Shown: positions 1-6,683, counted from the stretch's first letter. The stretch is 48,555 nucleotides of DNA from Fibrobacter sp. (GCA_017475045.1 JAFVGH010000077.1:1-48555); one strand, 5' to 3'. Numbers and translations are program-made. The notes: generated by a model not told the origin, from the letters alone.

Positions 1-181
1 TGGTAGCTTCCACCGTATAGGCATCCTGGAGATTGATCCAGGTTCCTGCGGCGGTCGGAACTTCAGAGGCCTTGGACTTGGCGATCATGCCGAACAGCTT
101 AGGCACTGCAACGGCGGCCAGGATGCCCATGATCACGATCACGACCATCAATTCAATAAGGGTAAAACCTTGCTTTTTCAT
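1..181 (-). CDS. Type IV pilin / pseudopilin, N-terminal part (runs off the window)
   Basis: The visible 60 residues start MKKQGFTLIELMVVIVIMGI, a class III prepilin leader. Cleavage by PilD-type peptidase is expected after Gly5, and the mature chain would begin with N-methyl-Phe and carry the conserved Glu at mature position 5. A hydrophobic helix follows to about residue 28, then AVPKLFGMIAKSKASEVPTA, as in type IV pilins and type II secretion pseudopilins. The C-terminal part lies beyond base 1, so pilin and pseudopilin cannot be told apart. The start is supported by AAGGAG eight bases upstream, and a TTGCTT-17-TATATT promoter lies further up. Confidence 0.9.
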   Translation of the reverse strand, partial: MKKQGFTLIELMVVIVIMGILAAVAVPKLFGMIAKSKASEVPTAAGTWINLQDAYTVEAT

Positions 182-238
182 AGTGTGTACTCCTTGTTGT
201 TTGTGACACATTCTTTTGGGCGGGATTGCCCGTTTACG

Positions 239-273
239 TTCTGTAATATACAATCTTTTTCACGAAAAAGCAA
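239..273 (-). promoter_or_regulatory. Promoter of the pilin-like gene
   Basis: On the minus strand a TTGCTT -35 (268-273) and a TATATT -10 (245-250) are separated by exactly 17 bases. Predicted transcription start is near 238, giving a leader of about 57 nt with an AAGGAG Shine-Dalgarno. The same TTGCYT/TATATT pair recurs at other genes in the window. Bases 274-521 hold nothing else I can support; the small ORFs on both strands there show no family features. Confidence 0.6.
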
Positions 274-521
274 TAGTTTTGTCAAACTTTTGTCACGTTT
301 GTGTCACGACAACATGGAGTTTTGACAAAAATGCCGTTTTTTGCGAAAAATCGCCATATCCCAGACGCTTTTGATGAGTGTAAACATAGATTTTTTTTTA
401 CAGAAAGGGAGAAATTTCCCGAAATCCATAGTCCAAGTTGGAATATGTTGCCCCTGGGGACGGCTCATCTTATTATGATGATTAACTTTGATCGCTTTGT
501 AGTGGCGATGTGCAAGGAGGT

Positions 522-2525
522 CTAGTTGCTGGCGGCTTGGCAAGAATGGAGATAGATTCTCTCGCCCTTGTACCACAAAGTGAGGGAATCTGTTTTTGTA
601 AAGGGAAGGTCGGCAAAGTCTGTTATTAGATGAGTTATCTCGCCGTTATGACACAAGTGTCGTGTGCGTACGATTAAAGAATCCCTGTGAAAAAGGAATT
701 CTGATGCCCTGTACTTGCGGAGCTGCCACGTAATTTTCTTCCATTCGTCATCGGAGGTCTGCGTGCCTAGAAATACTTTTTTTTCGCGAGCTTGAGCTTC
801 ATCTTTGTGTCCCCTGAAGAACATGTCCCCAACTTCATACTGCTCGTCGTAGTATGCTCCAGAAAGGAAGTGAATTCGGGGAAGTTTTCCTGCGTAATCC
901 TTTACGGAGTAAAGAACCCGTCCTCGTTTTTCAATATCGGGGAAAGGTGGTGCTTTTACAAATTGGTTTAAGGCGTACTCTCTTTCCTTTTGTTCAACAT
1001 CGCGGTGGTCATAGTTTAGTAATGCACATGCGGCAAGGGCGAACGTAATCAAACCGCATGAGAATGTTTTGGTTAAACTTTTTCCGCCGCTTGTTGGCCC
1101 ACTAAATGTGGCGATAACGGTGACTGCCAATATGAAGGCTAGTGAAAAGTTCTGTTTGGGAAAGATTGCATTGCCCCAAAGGATTTCTGCAGCACAGAAT
1201 AACATGACGACAATAACCAAAATTCGGTATTTGGGGTACACAAAAAGAACAGCGAAGGCGAACACAGCTGCGGTAGCAAATACCTCTTGAATAAATGTCA
1301 GACAACTCTGATACAATTCTGGCATAAGGTGCATATGCAGGAATACTATCCAATAAACGGCGTAGATTGTTATGGCGACCCATGCGCAAAATAGGCATGC
1401 TTTGATTTTTCCGTAGAACGGCTTGTCTTGGGTTGCATGCAGAATAGTTGCTAAAATTGCTCCCGCAACGACAAAGGGAGAATCTATCCAGTACACAAGT
1501 GTAATAGCTAAGAATGTTTTTTCCCAGATATTGAGTGCTTTGCCCCTGTAAATTTTAGTCACATACAGGTGTTGACTGACTAGGAATTGAATAAATATGA
1601 TGGAAGCTTGGCAGAGCCAGAGAATGCGGAATGTTTGGACCTGGAATAAGAATATATGGCGGGTGAATATGGACATTACGAACCAGTAAATGGCAATTCC
1701 GACAGCAAAGGTTTCTGCCAAAGCAAATTTTTTTAGTTCTTTGCGATGAAGGAATTTAATTGATGCGAGAATCAGAAAAAGAAAGTTTAAAATGAGTTCC
1801 CGCATTAGCGGAATAATGCCCTCTACATCCCAATCGAGGTGAATCCAATCCGATGGGTACGCTGCCCAGGGAGTCTTACCAATGAAGATTGTTGCTGGAA
1901 ACAAGAGTGAGACTAGTACAACAGGTAACCTTGTTTTGGGGAAATGAAAAAACAACCACAACGGGAACCCCCATCCGACAGTTATTGGATGTACCAATGA
2001 TCCTGCTAAGAATATTGCAGGTGAAAGCCACCTGTTTCTGTCAAACAGATGGGCTAGCCCCCAGAAGCCAAAGCAGACTGCAAGCGTTCGGGCAACTGGA
2101 TAAGCTTCAATTGTTTTGATGGTACCCCACATGTCATTTCGAAATTCGCCGTAAGCATACATGGAAAAAAAGAACAGTACTATTGGCAATGCCAAGTGTT
2201 GATAATGGAATTTTCGAGTCCACTTGTAGGTAAACCAGGCAAATGAAACTGCTAGAGCACTGTGGATTAATAGGGTTAAAACGAGCGCAGCGATGTCTAT
2301 TGGGAAGGCCTTGATGAATGATGAGTATATTATTGAAAAAATACTGAACGCATCTTGATTCCCAAACATGAAAGCGGGGTCGTCAATGAACCTTCCTGGG
2401 AAAATGTAATTGATTGCCTGCAGCGTGTAGAGGATGCTGTCTTGTTCAAAACCATCAAAATGGTTGACGCACAGCGCAAATAACACTGCTAGAGGAATCA
2501 GGATTTTAATTACACCGTTTCTCAT
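522..2525 (-). CDS. Large polytopic membrane protein of unknown function
   Basis: 667 aa. Roughly the first 500 residues are a run of hydrophobic helices (about 12) separated by short basic loops, and the last 150 residues form a soluble domain. The architecture resembles GT-C-type or DUF6798-like bacterial membrane proteins of extracellular polysaccharide loci. I see no catalytic motif, so no activity is assigned. The N-terminus (residues 5-21) is a hydrophobic anchor followed by a segment containing FDGFEQDSILYTLQAINYI. There is no strong Shine-Dalgarno; the ATG lies two bases after the stop of a 32-codon ORF (2528-2626), so translational coupling is possible. Base composition is more AT-rich than the housekeeping genes to the right, consistent with an accessory gene. 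Confidence 0.7.
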   Translation of the reverse strand: MRNGVIKILIPLAVLFALCVNHFDGFEQDSILYTLQAINYIFPGRFIDDPAFMFGNQDAFSIFSIIYSSFIKAFPIDIAALVLTLLIHSALAVSFAWFTYKWTRKFHYQHLALPIVLFFFSMYAYGEFRNDMWGTIKTIEAYPVARTLAVCFGFWGLAHLFDRNRWLSPAIFLAGSLVHPITVGWGFPLWLFFHFPKTRLPVVLVSLLFPATIFIGKTPWAAYPSDWIHLDWDVEGIIPLMRELILNFLFLILASIKFLHRKELKKFALAETFAVGIAIYWFVMSIFTRHIFLFQVQTFRILWLCQASIIFIQFLVSQHLYVTKIYRGKALNIWEKTFLAITLVYWIDSPFVVAGAILATILHATQDKPFYGKIKACLFCAWVAITIYAVYWIVFLHMHLMPELYQSCLTFIQEVFATAAVFAFAVLFVYPKYRILVIVVMLFCAAEILWGNAIFPKQNFSLAFILAVTVIATFSGPTSGGKSLTKTFSCGLITFALAACALLNYDHRDVEQKEREYALNQFVKAPPFPDIEKRGRVLYSVKDYAGKLPRIHFLSGAYYDEQYEVGDMFFRGHKDEAQAREKKVFLGTQTSDDEWKKITWQLRKYRASEFLFHRDSLIVRTRHLCHNGEITHLITDFADLPFTKTDSLTLWYKGERIYLHSCQAASN

Positions 2526-2527
2526 TT

Positions 2528-2626
2528 TTATAAAAAAGTCATACTAGATGCTTCTTTTGAATAGAAGACCGTTTCTTTATACATAGTTGCAATAACCGTA
2601 TTGCTCTCGAACTCTATTGCGGTCAT
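2528..2626 (-). CDS. Possible 32-aa small ORF directly upstream of the membrane protein
   Basis: ATG at 2626 reads MTAIEFESNTVIATMYKETV and on to a TAA at 2528, two bases before the next ATG. The frame stays open a further 13 codons upstream. The amino-acid mix looks protein-like, but no family is recognised. It could be a genuine leader or small gene that couples translation into the membrane protein, or the tail of a decayed gene. The neighbouring frame upstream (around 2640-2700) also reads a protein-like stretch ending in AWQH, which favours a decayed gene. Confidence 0.25.
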   Translation of the reverse strand: MTAIEFESNTVIATMYKETVFYSKEASSMTFL

Positions 2627-2828
2627 GACTTTTCTTAGGTCAATGCTGCCAGGCTTGGATTGCTACTGCCTTTAGGTACGTAATGACGTTGGCAGTATCT
2701 TATTGAGTAATATAGTTTCTTATGTGGGGTAGGGGTGTGAAGTATGCTAAAAATGTGTGAAAACATGACATTTCTTTTTTTTTCAAAACAGTCAAAACTT
2801 TGCGAAAAAGACCGTTTGGCTCTGTAAG

Positions 2829-3173
2829 CCTGGCTGGTATGGAAATACGACCATTTCGGTGATGGGGGACCATACCATGGAAATGCTTTCGGACAAGGCG
2901 AATGTGCCGCTGACGGATACGCTTCGCTGGGTGAACTTTATCCTGAATTCCTCTATAGACCAGCCAGTGACGGGGCGTCAGTATTCTTCGCTGGATATGT
3001 TCCCCACGTTGCTGGAAGCCATGGGTTTCCGCTGGGAGGGGCGTTCTATGGGGCTCGGCAAGTCCCTTTATTCCGGGGATTCGACGGTCCTGGAACTTTA
3101 CGGCCAAAAGGCTCTGGACAGCCTTCTTCGCGAGCGGAGTCACCAGTACGACTATTTCTTGAGAGGGGAGTAG
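2829..3173 (+). pseudogene. C-terminal remnant of an LTA synthase/phosphoethanolamine-transferase type sulfatase
   Basis: The open frame reads PGWYGNTTISVMGDHTMEML, matching the conserved end of the alkaline-phosphatase-like sulfatase fold, where a GDH motif supplies metal ligands. YSSLDMFPTLLEAMGF then corresponds to the family's usual 'D..PTLL...G' segment. Only about 115 C-terminal residues are present, out of 500-650 in the full protein. The frame is closed by a TGA at 2766-2768, and there is no ribosome binding site before the GTG/ATG at 2859-2862. The catalytic Thr/Ser region and all transmembrane helices are missing. I read it as a deletion remnant. Confidence 0.7.
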
Positions 3174-3176
3174 GTC

Positions 3177-3201
3177 AAAAAGCCCGTTCGATGAACGGGC
3201 T
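3177..3201 (-). terminator. Rho-independent terminator after the Rpn-like small ORF
   Basis: AGCCCGTT (3181-3188) pairs perfectly with AACGGGCT (3194-3201) across a 5-base loop. On the minus strand the stem is followed by TTTT (3177-3180). It sits 26 bases beyond the stop of the small ORF. Confidence 0.6.
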
Positions 3202-3227
3202 GCTTTGAGAGATATTTGACCTACGAG

Positions 3228-3419
3228 TTACGTCTCCGGTGATTCGATTTCTTTCTTGAGTTCGAGGACGGTTGACTGGGGAAGTTCCGTAAGATCAGCG
3301 ATTTCTTCAATAGGCTTATTCATCGCAAGCATTTTCTTTGCGATTTCCTTCGCCTTTTTCCGGGCCGCACCGTATTCCCAGTACGACTTGTCGATGTCTT
3401 TCATGATGTTGCTGAGCAT
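3228..3419 (-). CDS. Orphan Rpn-like C-terminal domain, small protein (63 aa)
   Basis: Starting at the ATG at 3419, the protein reads MLSNIMKDIDKSYWEYGAAR, then a Lys-rich helix (KKAKEIAKKMLAMNKPIEEI) and a short HTH-like end (ADLTELPQSTVLELKKEIE). This is the typical C-terminal tail of Rpn (PD-(D/E)XK, 'putative transposase') proteins in gut bacteria; the nuclease core is absent. An upstream TTG at 3482 could extend it, but those residues do not resemble the family and overlap the previous gene's terminator. It has its own terminator. It is either a remnant of a second rpn gene or a stand-alone small protein. In E. coli, short C-terminal Rpn products made from internal starts act as antitoxins, so the second reading deserves attention. 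Confidence 0.5.
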   Translation of the reverse strand: MLSNIMKDIDKSYWEYGAARKKAKEIAKKMLAMNKPIEEIADLTELPQSTVLELKKEIESPET

Positions 3420-3480
3420 ATATCTGGAACTAAAATTACACAATTTCACTTCATTTTGCAATACCCTGAACACGGGATGC

Positions 3481-3506
3481 AAAAAAGCCCGCTCAAGGAA
3501 CGGGCT
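3481..3506 (-). terminator. Rho-independent terminator after the Rpn nuclease gene
   Basis: AGCCCG (3486-3491) pairs with CGGGCT (3501-3506), and on the minus strand TTTTTT follows directly. It begins 6 bases after the stop of the 264-aa nuclease gene. Confidence 0.7.
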
Positions 3507-3511
3507 GCGGG

Positions 3512-4306
3512 CTACAGTTTCCCGAGGTCCCTGAGCATCTTCTCGTACTTGTCGGCACGGGCCTTTTCTGCATCGGCACGGGCCTTTTCTGAATCGGCCA
3601 ACTTTTGGATTTCATTTGCACGCTGGCGTTCCTGGTCAACGGCGATGTCTATTTCCTGTTGCCATGTCATATAGCGCTTCCTTGTTTCGTTGTCCGTCTG
3701 GTACCATTTCACCAGCCTGTCGATGTCCTTGGTTTCCGGGGAGATTGGCTTGCTGGTGGCGAAGTACTCCAGATAGGTCCTGATGGATTTCTCGGCTACA
3801 TCGCGGTACTTACTAAATATATAAAAATTTTTGAAGCATAGGTCGCCCATTTCAATTTTGGGGTCATCGACCTCGAGATTCTTGAACCGATATACGGCCC
3901 GGCCCCGTCCGAAAATGTCTTCGGGACATAGGAACACGATGTAGAGTTCCTTTAGGTTGTAGTAAACCTCGCCCTTGTTCAGTGATTCGCTGTCGCACAT
4001 TGCCTGGTAATAGCGTGTCCTCTTGGGGATTTCCTTGGTGTCTTCCATTTGCATCTCGATGTCGAAACTGCGGAGGGTTTCCCCGCCCGGACCCGTTTCT
4101 TTTACAAAAACGTCATAGCGGATTCCTTTGTAGAAGGGGCTTACTTCGACGGTCTTTTCGGATTCTGGGTCCCGGAGTTCGTGAATCTTGATTCCGAGAA
4201 CCGCCTCCAGGAAGGGCTTGGCTATTTCCTTGTGGCTGAATACCATGGCGAACATGAACCTGTTGGTGATGGTGAGTTGTTCAAAGGGTATGCGTTTGTG
4301 TTCCAT
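3512..4306 (-). CDS. Rpn family recombination-promoting nuclease (PD-(D/E)XK, 'putative transposase')
   Basis: 264 aa. The N-terminus (FEQLTITNRFMFAMVFSHKE, residues 8-27, then FLEAVLGI) is the hallmark start of the Rpn family common in Firmicutes, Bacteroidota and Fibrobacterota. The nuclease core is visible: Asp65 in GIRYDVFVKE, and D82-x-E84-x-Q86 in FDIEMQ, the D...ExQ form of the PD-(D/E)XK active site. The last 50 residues (QRANEIQKLADSEKARADAE onward) form an Ala/Glu/Lys/Arg heptad-like coiled coil. Characterised Rpn proteins are DNA endonucleases that raise RecA-independent recombination, and some restrict phages. The catalytic residues look intact, so the gene is probably active. It is followed by a terminator and the orphan Rpn tail. 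Confidence 0.88.
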   Translation of the reverse strand: MEHKRIPFEQLTITNRFMFAMVFSHKEIAKPFLEAVLGIKIHELRDPESEKTVEVSPFYKGIRYDVFVKETGPGGETLRSFDIEMQMEDTKEIPKRTRYYQAMCDSESLNKGEVYYNLKELYIVFLCPEDIFGRGRAVYRFKNLEVDDPKIEMGDLCFKNFYIFSKYRDVAEKSIRTYLEYFATSKPISPETKDIDRLVKWYQTDNETRKRYMTWQQEIDIAVDQERQRANEIQKLADSEKARADAEKARADKYEKMLRDLGKL

Positions 4307-4436
4307 TTGTAGTCTTTGTTTTCGGGAACGCGCCCGTGTCGCGGACAGGGGAAGGGCCCCGTCTGCTATATAGACGATTCTTTGGGGCGAAATATGCCTG
4401 AAAATTTTGTTTACGGGTGGTTTTTACAGATGATAG

Positions 4437-4463
4437 CGGATCCTCGCCTGCGCGGGGATGACG
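4437..4463 (+). repeat. Palindromic intergenic repeat, copy 1
   Basis: ATCCTCGC-CTGC-GCGGGGAT is an 8-bp stem with one G-T pair, ending in GACG. A partial second copy (GCGGGGATGACGAAGAG) follows at 4475-4491. Read through, this element gives the well-known spurious 'VIPA.AGE' peptide on the minus strand; I do not call that a gene. Confidence 0.6.
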
Positions 4464-4565
4464 AAGAGAGGGTGCGGGGATGACGAAGAGAGGGCGAGGA
4501 TGAGCAACAGTTGTTTGCTTTTGGTCAACTATAGTTGCATAATGGACGTTTTTTTCGAAAAGGTG

Positions 4566-4600
4566 TTGCCCTTTAGACGGAAATTTTATATATTGATGGT
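4566..4600 (+). promoter_or_regulatory. Promoter of the type III antitoxin RNA
   Basis: TTGCCC (4566-4571), 17 bases, TATATT (4589-4594). The predicted start near 4601 is the first base of a GTTGG-GTAG-CCAAC hairpin that directly precedes repeat 1. A second possible promoter, TTGCTT-17-CATAAT, lies at 4515-4543. Confidence 0.6.
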
Positions 4601-4614
4601 GTTGGGTAGCCAAC

Positions 4615-4682
4615 AGGTGCGTGGTCCTGCCTTAGTGGACAGTTAAAAAGGTGCGTGGTCCTGCCTTAGTGGACAGTATTTA
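4615..4682 (+). repeat. Two tandem 34-nt repeats of the antitoxin RNA
   Basis: Unit 1 is 4615-4648 and unit 2 is 4649-4682. The first 29 of 34 bases are identical, and no spacer separates the units. Confidence 0.95.
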
Positions 4683-4684
4683 AA

Positions 4685-4721
4685 GATTGCAATCCCGTTT
4701 TCGGGGTTGCAGTCTTTTTTT
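4685..4721 (+). terminator. Intrinsic terminator between antitoxin RNA and toxin gene
   Basis: A 12-bp stem (4685-4696 with 4703-4714, two G-T pairs), loop GTTTTC, then seven T. In type III systems this attenuator sets the antitoxin:toxin ratio. Confidence 0.92.
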
Positions 4722-4735
4722 ATTTTGGAGGATTT

Positions 4736-5206
4736 GTGAACGAAAAAGCAAAGGTTCGTTTAGTATATGTGGATCAGGACTATCTGGACATTCTTCGATC
4801 TGTGGAAAACAAGGTGAGTACAAAAAATCGGCCCTATGTGTTCCTAGGAATCACAATTAACGAACATCTATACTGCATTCCGTTAACATCACAAACGAAC
4901 AGGGCAAGGGCGAGAAGAGGATTGCGCAAAAGGCCAAACACCTTTACCGAAAATATCATTGGACCTAGAGGCTACGCTGTAGCTGTTTTGCTCTATGGCA
5001 ACATGATTCCGGTGAAAGAAAATGTCGTGACAGATTGTGAAATAGGCGGGGGCATCCTAAAGGACGAGTGGATTTTTATCAGAAAAAACGCTGACAAGAT
5101 TATCGAAAAGGCGATGAGGGTATACCGGAGCAGGGTTTCAGGGAAAAACCCTTTCGCAAACCTCTGGTGTTGCGATTTCAAGAGACTGGAAGAATGCGCT
5201 GGCTAA
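4736..5206 (+). CDS. toxN: Type III toxin-antitoxin endoribonuclease, ToxN/AbiQ family
   Basis: 156 aa, starting at GTG (4736) five bases after GGAGG (4727-4731). Family landmarks: residues 8-27 (RLVYVDQDYLDILRSVENKV) match the ToxN/AbiQ 'Y.VD..Y...LR..D.KV' start. They are followed by RPYVFLGITINEHLYCIPLT, the conserved core strand pair ending in the PL(T/S)S motif, then AVLLYGNMIPVKENVV ('..NMIPV'), and a C-terminal helix DEWIFIRKNADKIIEKAMRV. It is slightly short for the family (usually 165-180 aa). Known members are guanylate- or adenine-specific RNases held inactive by their repeat RNA; several abort phage infection. The repeat RNA and terminator immediately upstream fix the assignment. 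A palindromic repeat begins at the stop codon. Confidence 0.9.
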   Translation: MNEKAKVRLVYVDQDYLDILRSVENKVSTKNRPYVFLGITINEHLYCIPLTSQTNRARARRGLRKRPNTFTENIIGPRGYAVAVLLYGNMIPVKENVVTDCEIGGGILKDEWIFIRKNADKIIEKAMRVYRSRVSGKNPFANLWCCDFKRLEECAG

Positions 5207-5207
5207 G

Positions 5208-5230
5208 ATCCCCGCCTGCGCGGGGATGAC
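5208..5230 (+). repeat. Palindromic intergenic repeat, copy 2
   Basis: A perfect 8-bp stem, ATCCCCGC-CTGC-GCGGGGAT, followed by GAC, starting two bases after the toxN stop. A run of nine G follows at 5233-5241. It may serve as a terminator between the convergent toxN and GNAT genes. Confidence 0.7.
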
Positions 5231-5267
5231 AAGGGGGGGGGTATGACAATGGAGGAGCGGGGAGGTG

Positions 5268-5861
5268 TCAGTGTTGCAGGGATTCTGCATAAGGGAATAG
5301 GTCGCAGCACATTGTGCGGCTATGCAGGGTTTGCCCGTCTTGCAATTGTAGGCTTGCTCGTTCCTCGTTTTCAGATTTGAATACGAAAGAGAATTCGTTG
5401 TTTTCATAGAATTTCAAAATAGAGTAGACGTTGTAGGCGTCAACAGCAAGGAATCGGCATCCAGTCTTGTTGTGCGAGTCAGAAAACCATATTTTCAGGA
5501 AGTCTAAAATCTCGGACCCAATTCCGTTCCCTTGAAATTTTTCGCTTACTGCAAGCCGGCCGATTAATACAGAAGGATAGTTGTGAATCAACCTCTTAGG
5601 GTATGGGACATTTTCGCGAAGCTTCCGTCGCATCTGTTTGGCTTGGATTCCGCCATTGGAAATTGTAAACATTGACGTGATGTTGTTTCTTTTATCGATG
5701 AATGCATATGTTTTTCCGAATAGCGCGTGTTCGTATGCTGCGGCATCGCATTGAAAGAATTCATCGAGATCCTTATCTCCACAGGAAAAAAAAGACAGGT
5801 TCGACTGAACCTGTATATCCTGCAAACTTGTCAACCTGCAGTTGGATAAAAGATAACTCAT
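5268..5861 (-). CDS. GNAT-family toxin-like N-acetyltransferase (TacT-type)
   Basis: 197 aa. The acetyl-CoA binding loop is clear: IGRLAVSEKFQGNGIGSEIL (residues 100-119) with Q110-G-N-G-I-G. The preceding SCGDKDLDEFFQ and following 'SILKFYENNEF' (Tyr152) are the layout of TacT/AtaT-like GNAT toxins, in which the Tyr is the catalytic residue and the target is the amino group of aminoacyl-tRNA. The ATG (5861) lies three bases after the stop of a 51-aa gene (5865-6020) resembling the small antitoxins that accompany such GNATs, so the two form an operon. The target amino acid cannot be read from sequence. An ordinary acetyltransferase is possible but less likely given the partner. Confidence 0.82.
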   Translation of the reverse strand: MSYLLSNCRLTSLQDIQVQSNLSFFSCGDKDLDEFFQCDAAAYEHALFGKTYAFIDKRNNITSMFTISNGGIQAKQMRRKLRENVPYPKRLIHNYPSVLIGRLAVSEKFQGNGIGSEILDFLKIWFSDSHNKTGCRFLAVDAYNVYSILKFYENNEFSFVFKSENEERASLQLQDGQTLHSRTMCCDLFPYAESLQH

Positions 5862-5864
5862 GGA

Positions 5865-6020
5865 CTATATCTTTGCATTTTTGAGAATAAAGGCTGTAGC
5901 TTTGACTTTTTTGCTTAAGTCAAGTTTTTTCTTTGCTTTCAGCATTCGGTTTGCCTTTCTTATGAACCTGTCTGCTGCAGCACCTTCTAGAACTGGTAAT
6001 GGACGTATTGCTAATGCCAT
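5865..6020 (-). CDS. Small antitoxin partner of the GNAT toxin (51 aa)
   Basis: ATG at 6020, TAG at 5865-5867. The protein begins MALAIRPLPVLEGAAADRFI and continues with a very basic helix (RKANRMLKAKKKLDLSKKVK). The 'I.P.PVL.G..A.RF' start followed by a short charged helix matches the small proteins commonly encoded just upstream of TacT-like GNATs. The basic body would suit DNA binding and autoregulation. It was missed by a 60-aa ORF cut-off. A TTGCCT-17-TATATT promoter ends six bases before the ATG, so the mRNA should be leaderless. Confidence 0.75.
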   Translation of the reverse strand: MALAIRPLPVLEGAAADRFIRKANRMLKAKKKLDLSKKVKATAFILKNAKI

Positions 6021-6055
6021 GGCCTAAATATAGATTAAATTCATCGCCAAGGCAA
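6020..6055 (-). promoter_or_regulatory. Leaderless promoter of the GNAT toxin-antitoxin operon
   Basis: TTGCCT (6050-6055), 17 bases, TATATT (6027-6032). The expected start, seven bases downstream, is the A of the antitoxin ATG (6020). No Shine-Dalgarno is possible. Confidence 0.6.
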
Positions 6056-6109
6056 GCAATGTGGCTTCCACACTGTGAAAAATGATTTTACAAAATTTTT
6101 TGGCAAGTT

Positions 6110-6137
6110 TTGCTGAAAAAAGAGTCTTATATATAGT
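6110..6137 (+). promoter_or_regulatory. Promoter of the LMW phosphatase gene
   Basis: TTGCTG (6110-6115), 16 bases, TATAGT (6132-6137), giving a leader of about 25 nt before the ATG at 6169. It is divergent from the GNAT operon promoter. Confidence 0.45.
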
Positions 6138-6168
6138 ATGGGTTAAGCAAATTTTTAAATTTCCCTGT

Positions 6169-6672
6169 ATGGAAAAGGTCAAAATCTTGTTCGTGTGTCA
6201 CGGCAACATCTGTCGGAGCCCTATGGCGGAATTTGTCATGAAGGACAAACTAACGAAGGCGGGTGCTGACGACACCGGAACGAAATTTACAGATCGCTTT
6301 GAGGTGGCAAGCGCCGCCACCAGTACTGAAGAAATTGGGAATCCGGTTTATCCACCGGCAAGGCGCATGCTGAATGCCCACGGCATTGACTGTAGTGGCA
6401 AGCATGCCCGACAGATGACGGCCCGTGATTACGACTACTACGATTACATCGTCTTGATGGACCGGAACAACCTGCGGAATTTGCGGTGGATTCTGCCAGC
6501 CGACATTTATGAAAGGGAATCGTCGAAGCCCTGCAAGGTGTCGCTGCTGATGGAATGGGCGGGGGAGTCCCGCGATGTGGCGGACCCTTGGTACACGGGG
6601 GATTTCCAGGCCACCTGGGACGATGTGAACGAAGGTTGCGACGCTATTATAGAGAAGTTGACGGCGCGGTGA
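6169..6672 (+). CDS. Low-molecular-weight protein-tyrosine phosphatase
   Basis: 167 aa from the ATG at 6169; upstream codons in the same frame lack family similarity. The signature CHGNICRSP (Cys10 to Pro18) is the C(X)5R(S/T) P-loop, with Cys10 the nucleophile and Arg16 binding phosphate. Asp139 in DPWYTGDF is the general acid (family DP(Y/W)). Between them are HGIDCSGKHARQMTARD and VLMDRNNLRNL, the usual helices. Bacterial homologues dephosphorylate tyrosine kinases of capsule/exopolysaccharide synthesis or small metabolites; no kinase gene is adjacent, so the target is unknown. The spacing between the active-site loop and 'VASAATSTEEIGNP' is slightly longer than usual. Confidence 0.93.
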   Translation: MEKVKILFVCHGNICRSPMAEFVMKDKLTKAGADDTGTKFTDRFEVASAATSTEEIGNPVYPPARRMLNAHGIDCSGKHARQMTARDYDYYDYIVLMDRNNLRNLRWILPADIYERESSKPCKVSLLMEWAGESRDVADPWYTGDFQATWDDVNEGCDAIIEKLTAR

Positions 6673-6683
6673 CTATAACGCGG

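Larger units (their letters stand above)
4601..4721 (+). ncRNA. Type III antitoxin RNA (ToxI-like): two tandem 34-nt repeats plus terminator
   Basis: Two head-to-tail units, 4615-4648 and 4649-4682, share their first 29 bases exactly (start AGGTGCGTGGTCCTGCCTTA) and differ only in the last A/T-rich bases. Each contains GTCC...GGAC, able to form the stem expected in a ToxI-type pseudoknot. A 5-bp hairpin (4601-4614) precedes them. A strong intrinsic terminator (4685-4721) follows, then a Shine-Dalgarno and the ToxN-like gene. This order is the known architecture of type III toxin-antitoxin loci: the toxin RNase cuts the precursor into repeat units, which bind and inhibit it, and read-through of the terminator expresses the toxin. 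The repeat number (2) and length (34) are within the range for the class. Confidence 0.88.

Noticed and set aside
301..576. Small ORFs on both strands between the pilin promoter and the membrane protein gene
   Set aside because: They overlap each other, lack ribosome binding sites and show no protein family features.
4281..4613. 110-codon minus-strand frame containing 'VIPAPSLRHPRAGEDP'
   Set aside because: Such peptides come from translating the palindromic intergenic repeat. The frame overlaps the type III promoter and has no Shine-Dalgarno. The similar frames at 5138-5407 and the HIT gene's apparent N-terminal extension were rejected for the same reason.
4615..4682. Repeats considered as a CRISPR array
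   Set aside because: Only two units, directly abutting with no spacers, between a promoter and a terminator and followed by a ToxN gene. Type III antitoxin RNA explains everything.
5233..5241. Run of nine G as a phase-variation tract
   Set aside because: It lies between convergent genes, outside coding sequence and outside any promoter I can see, so slippage would have no obvious effect.
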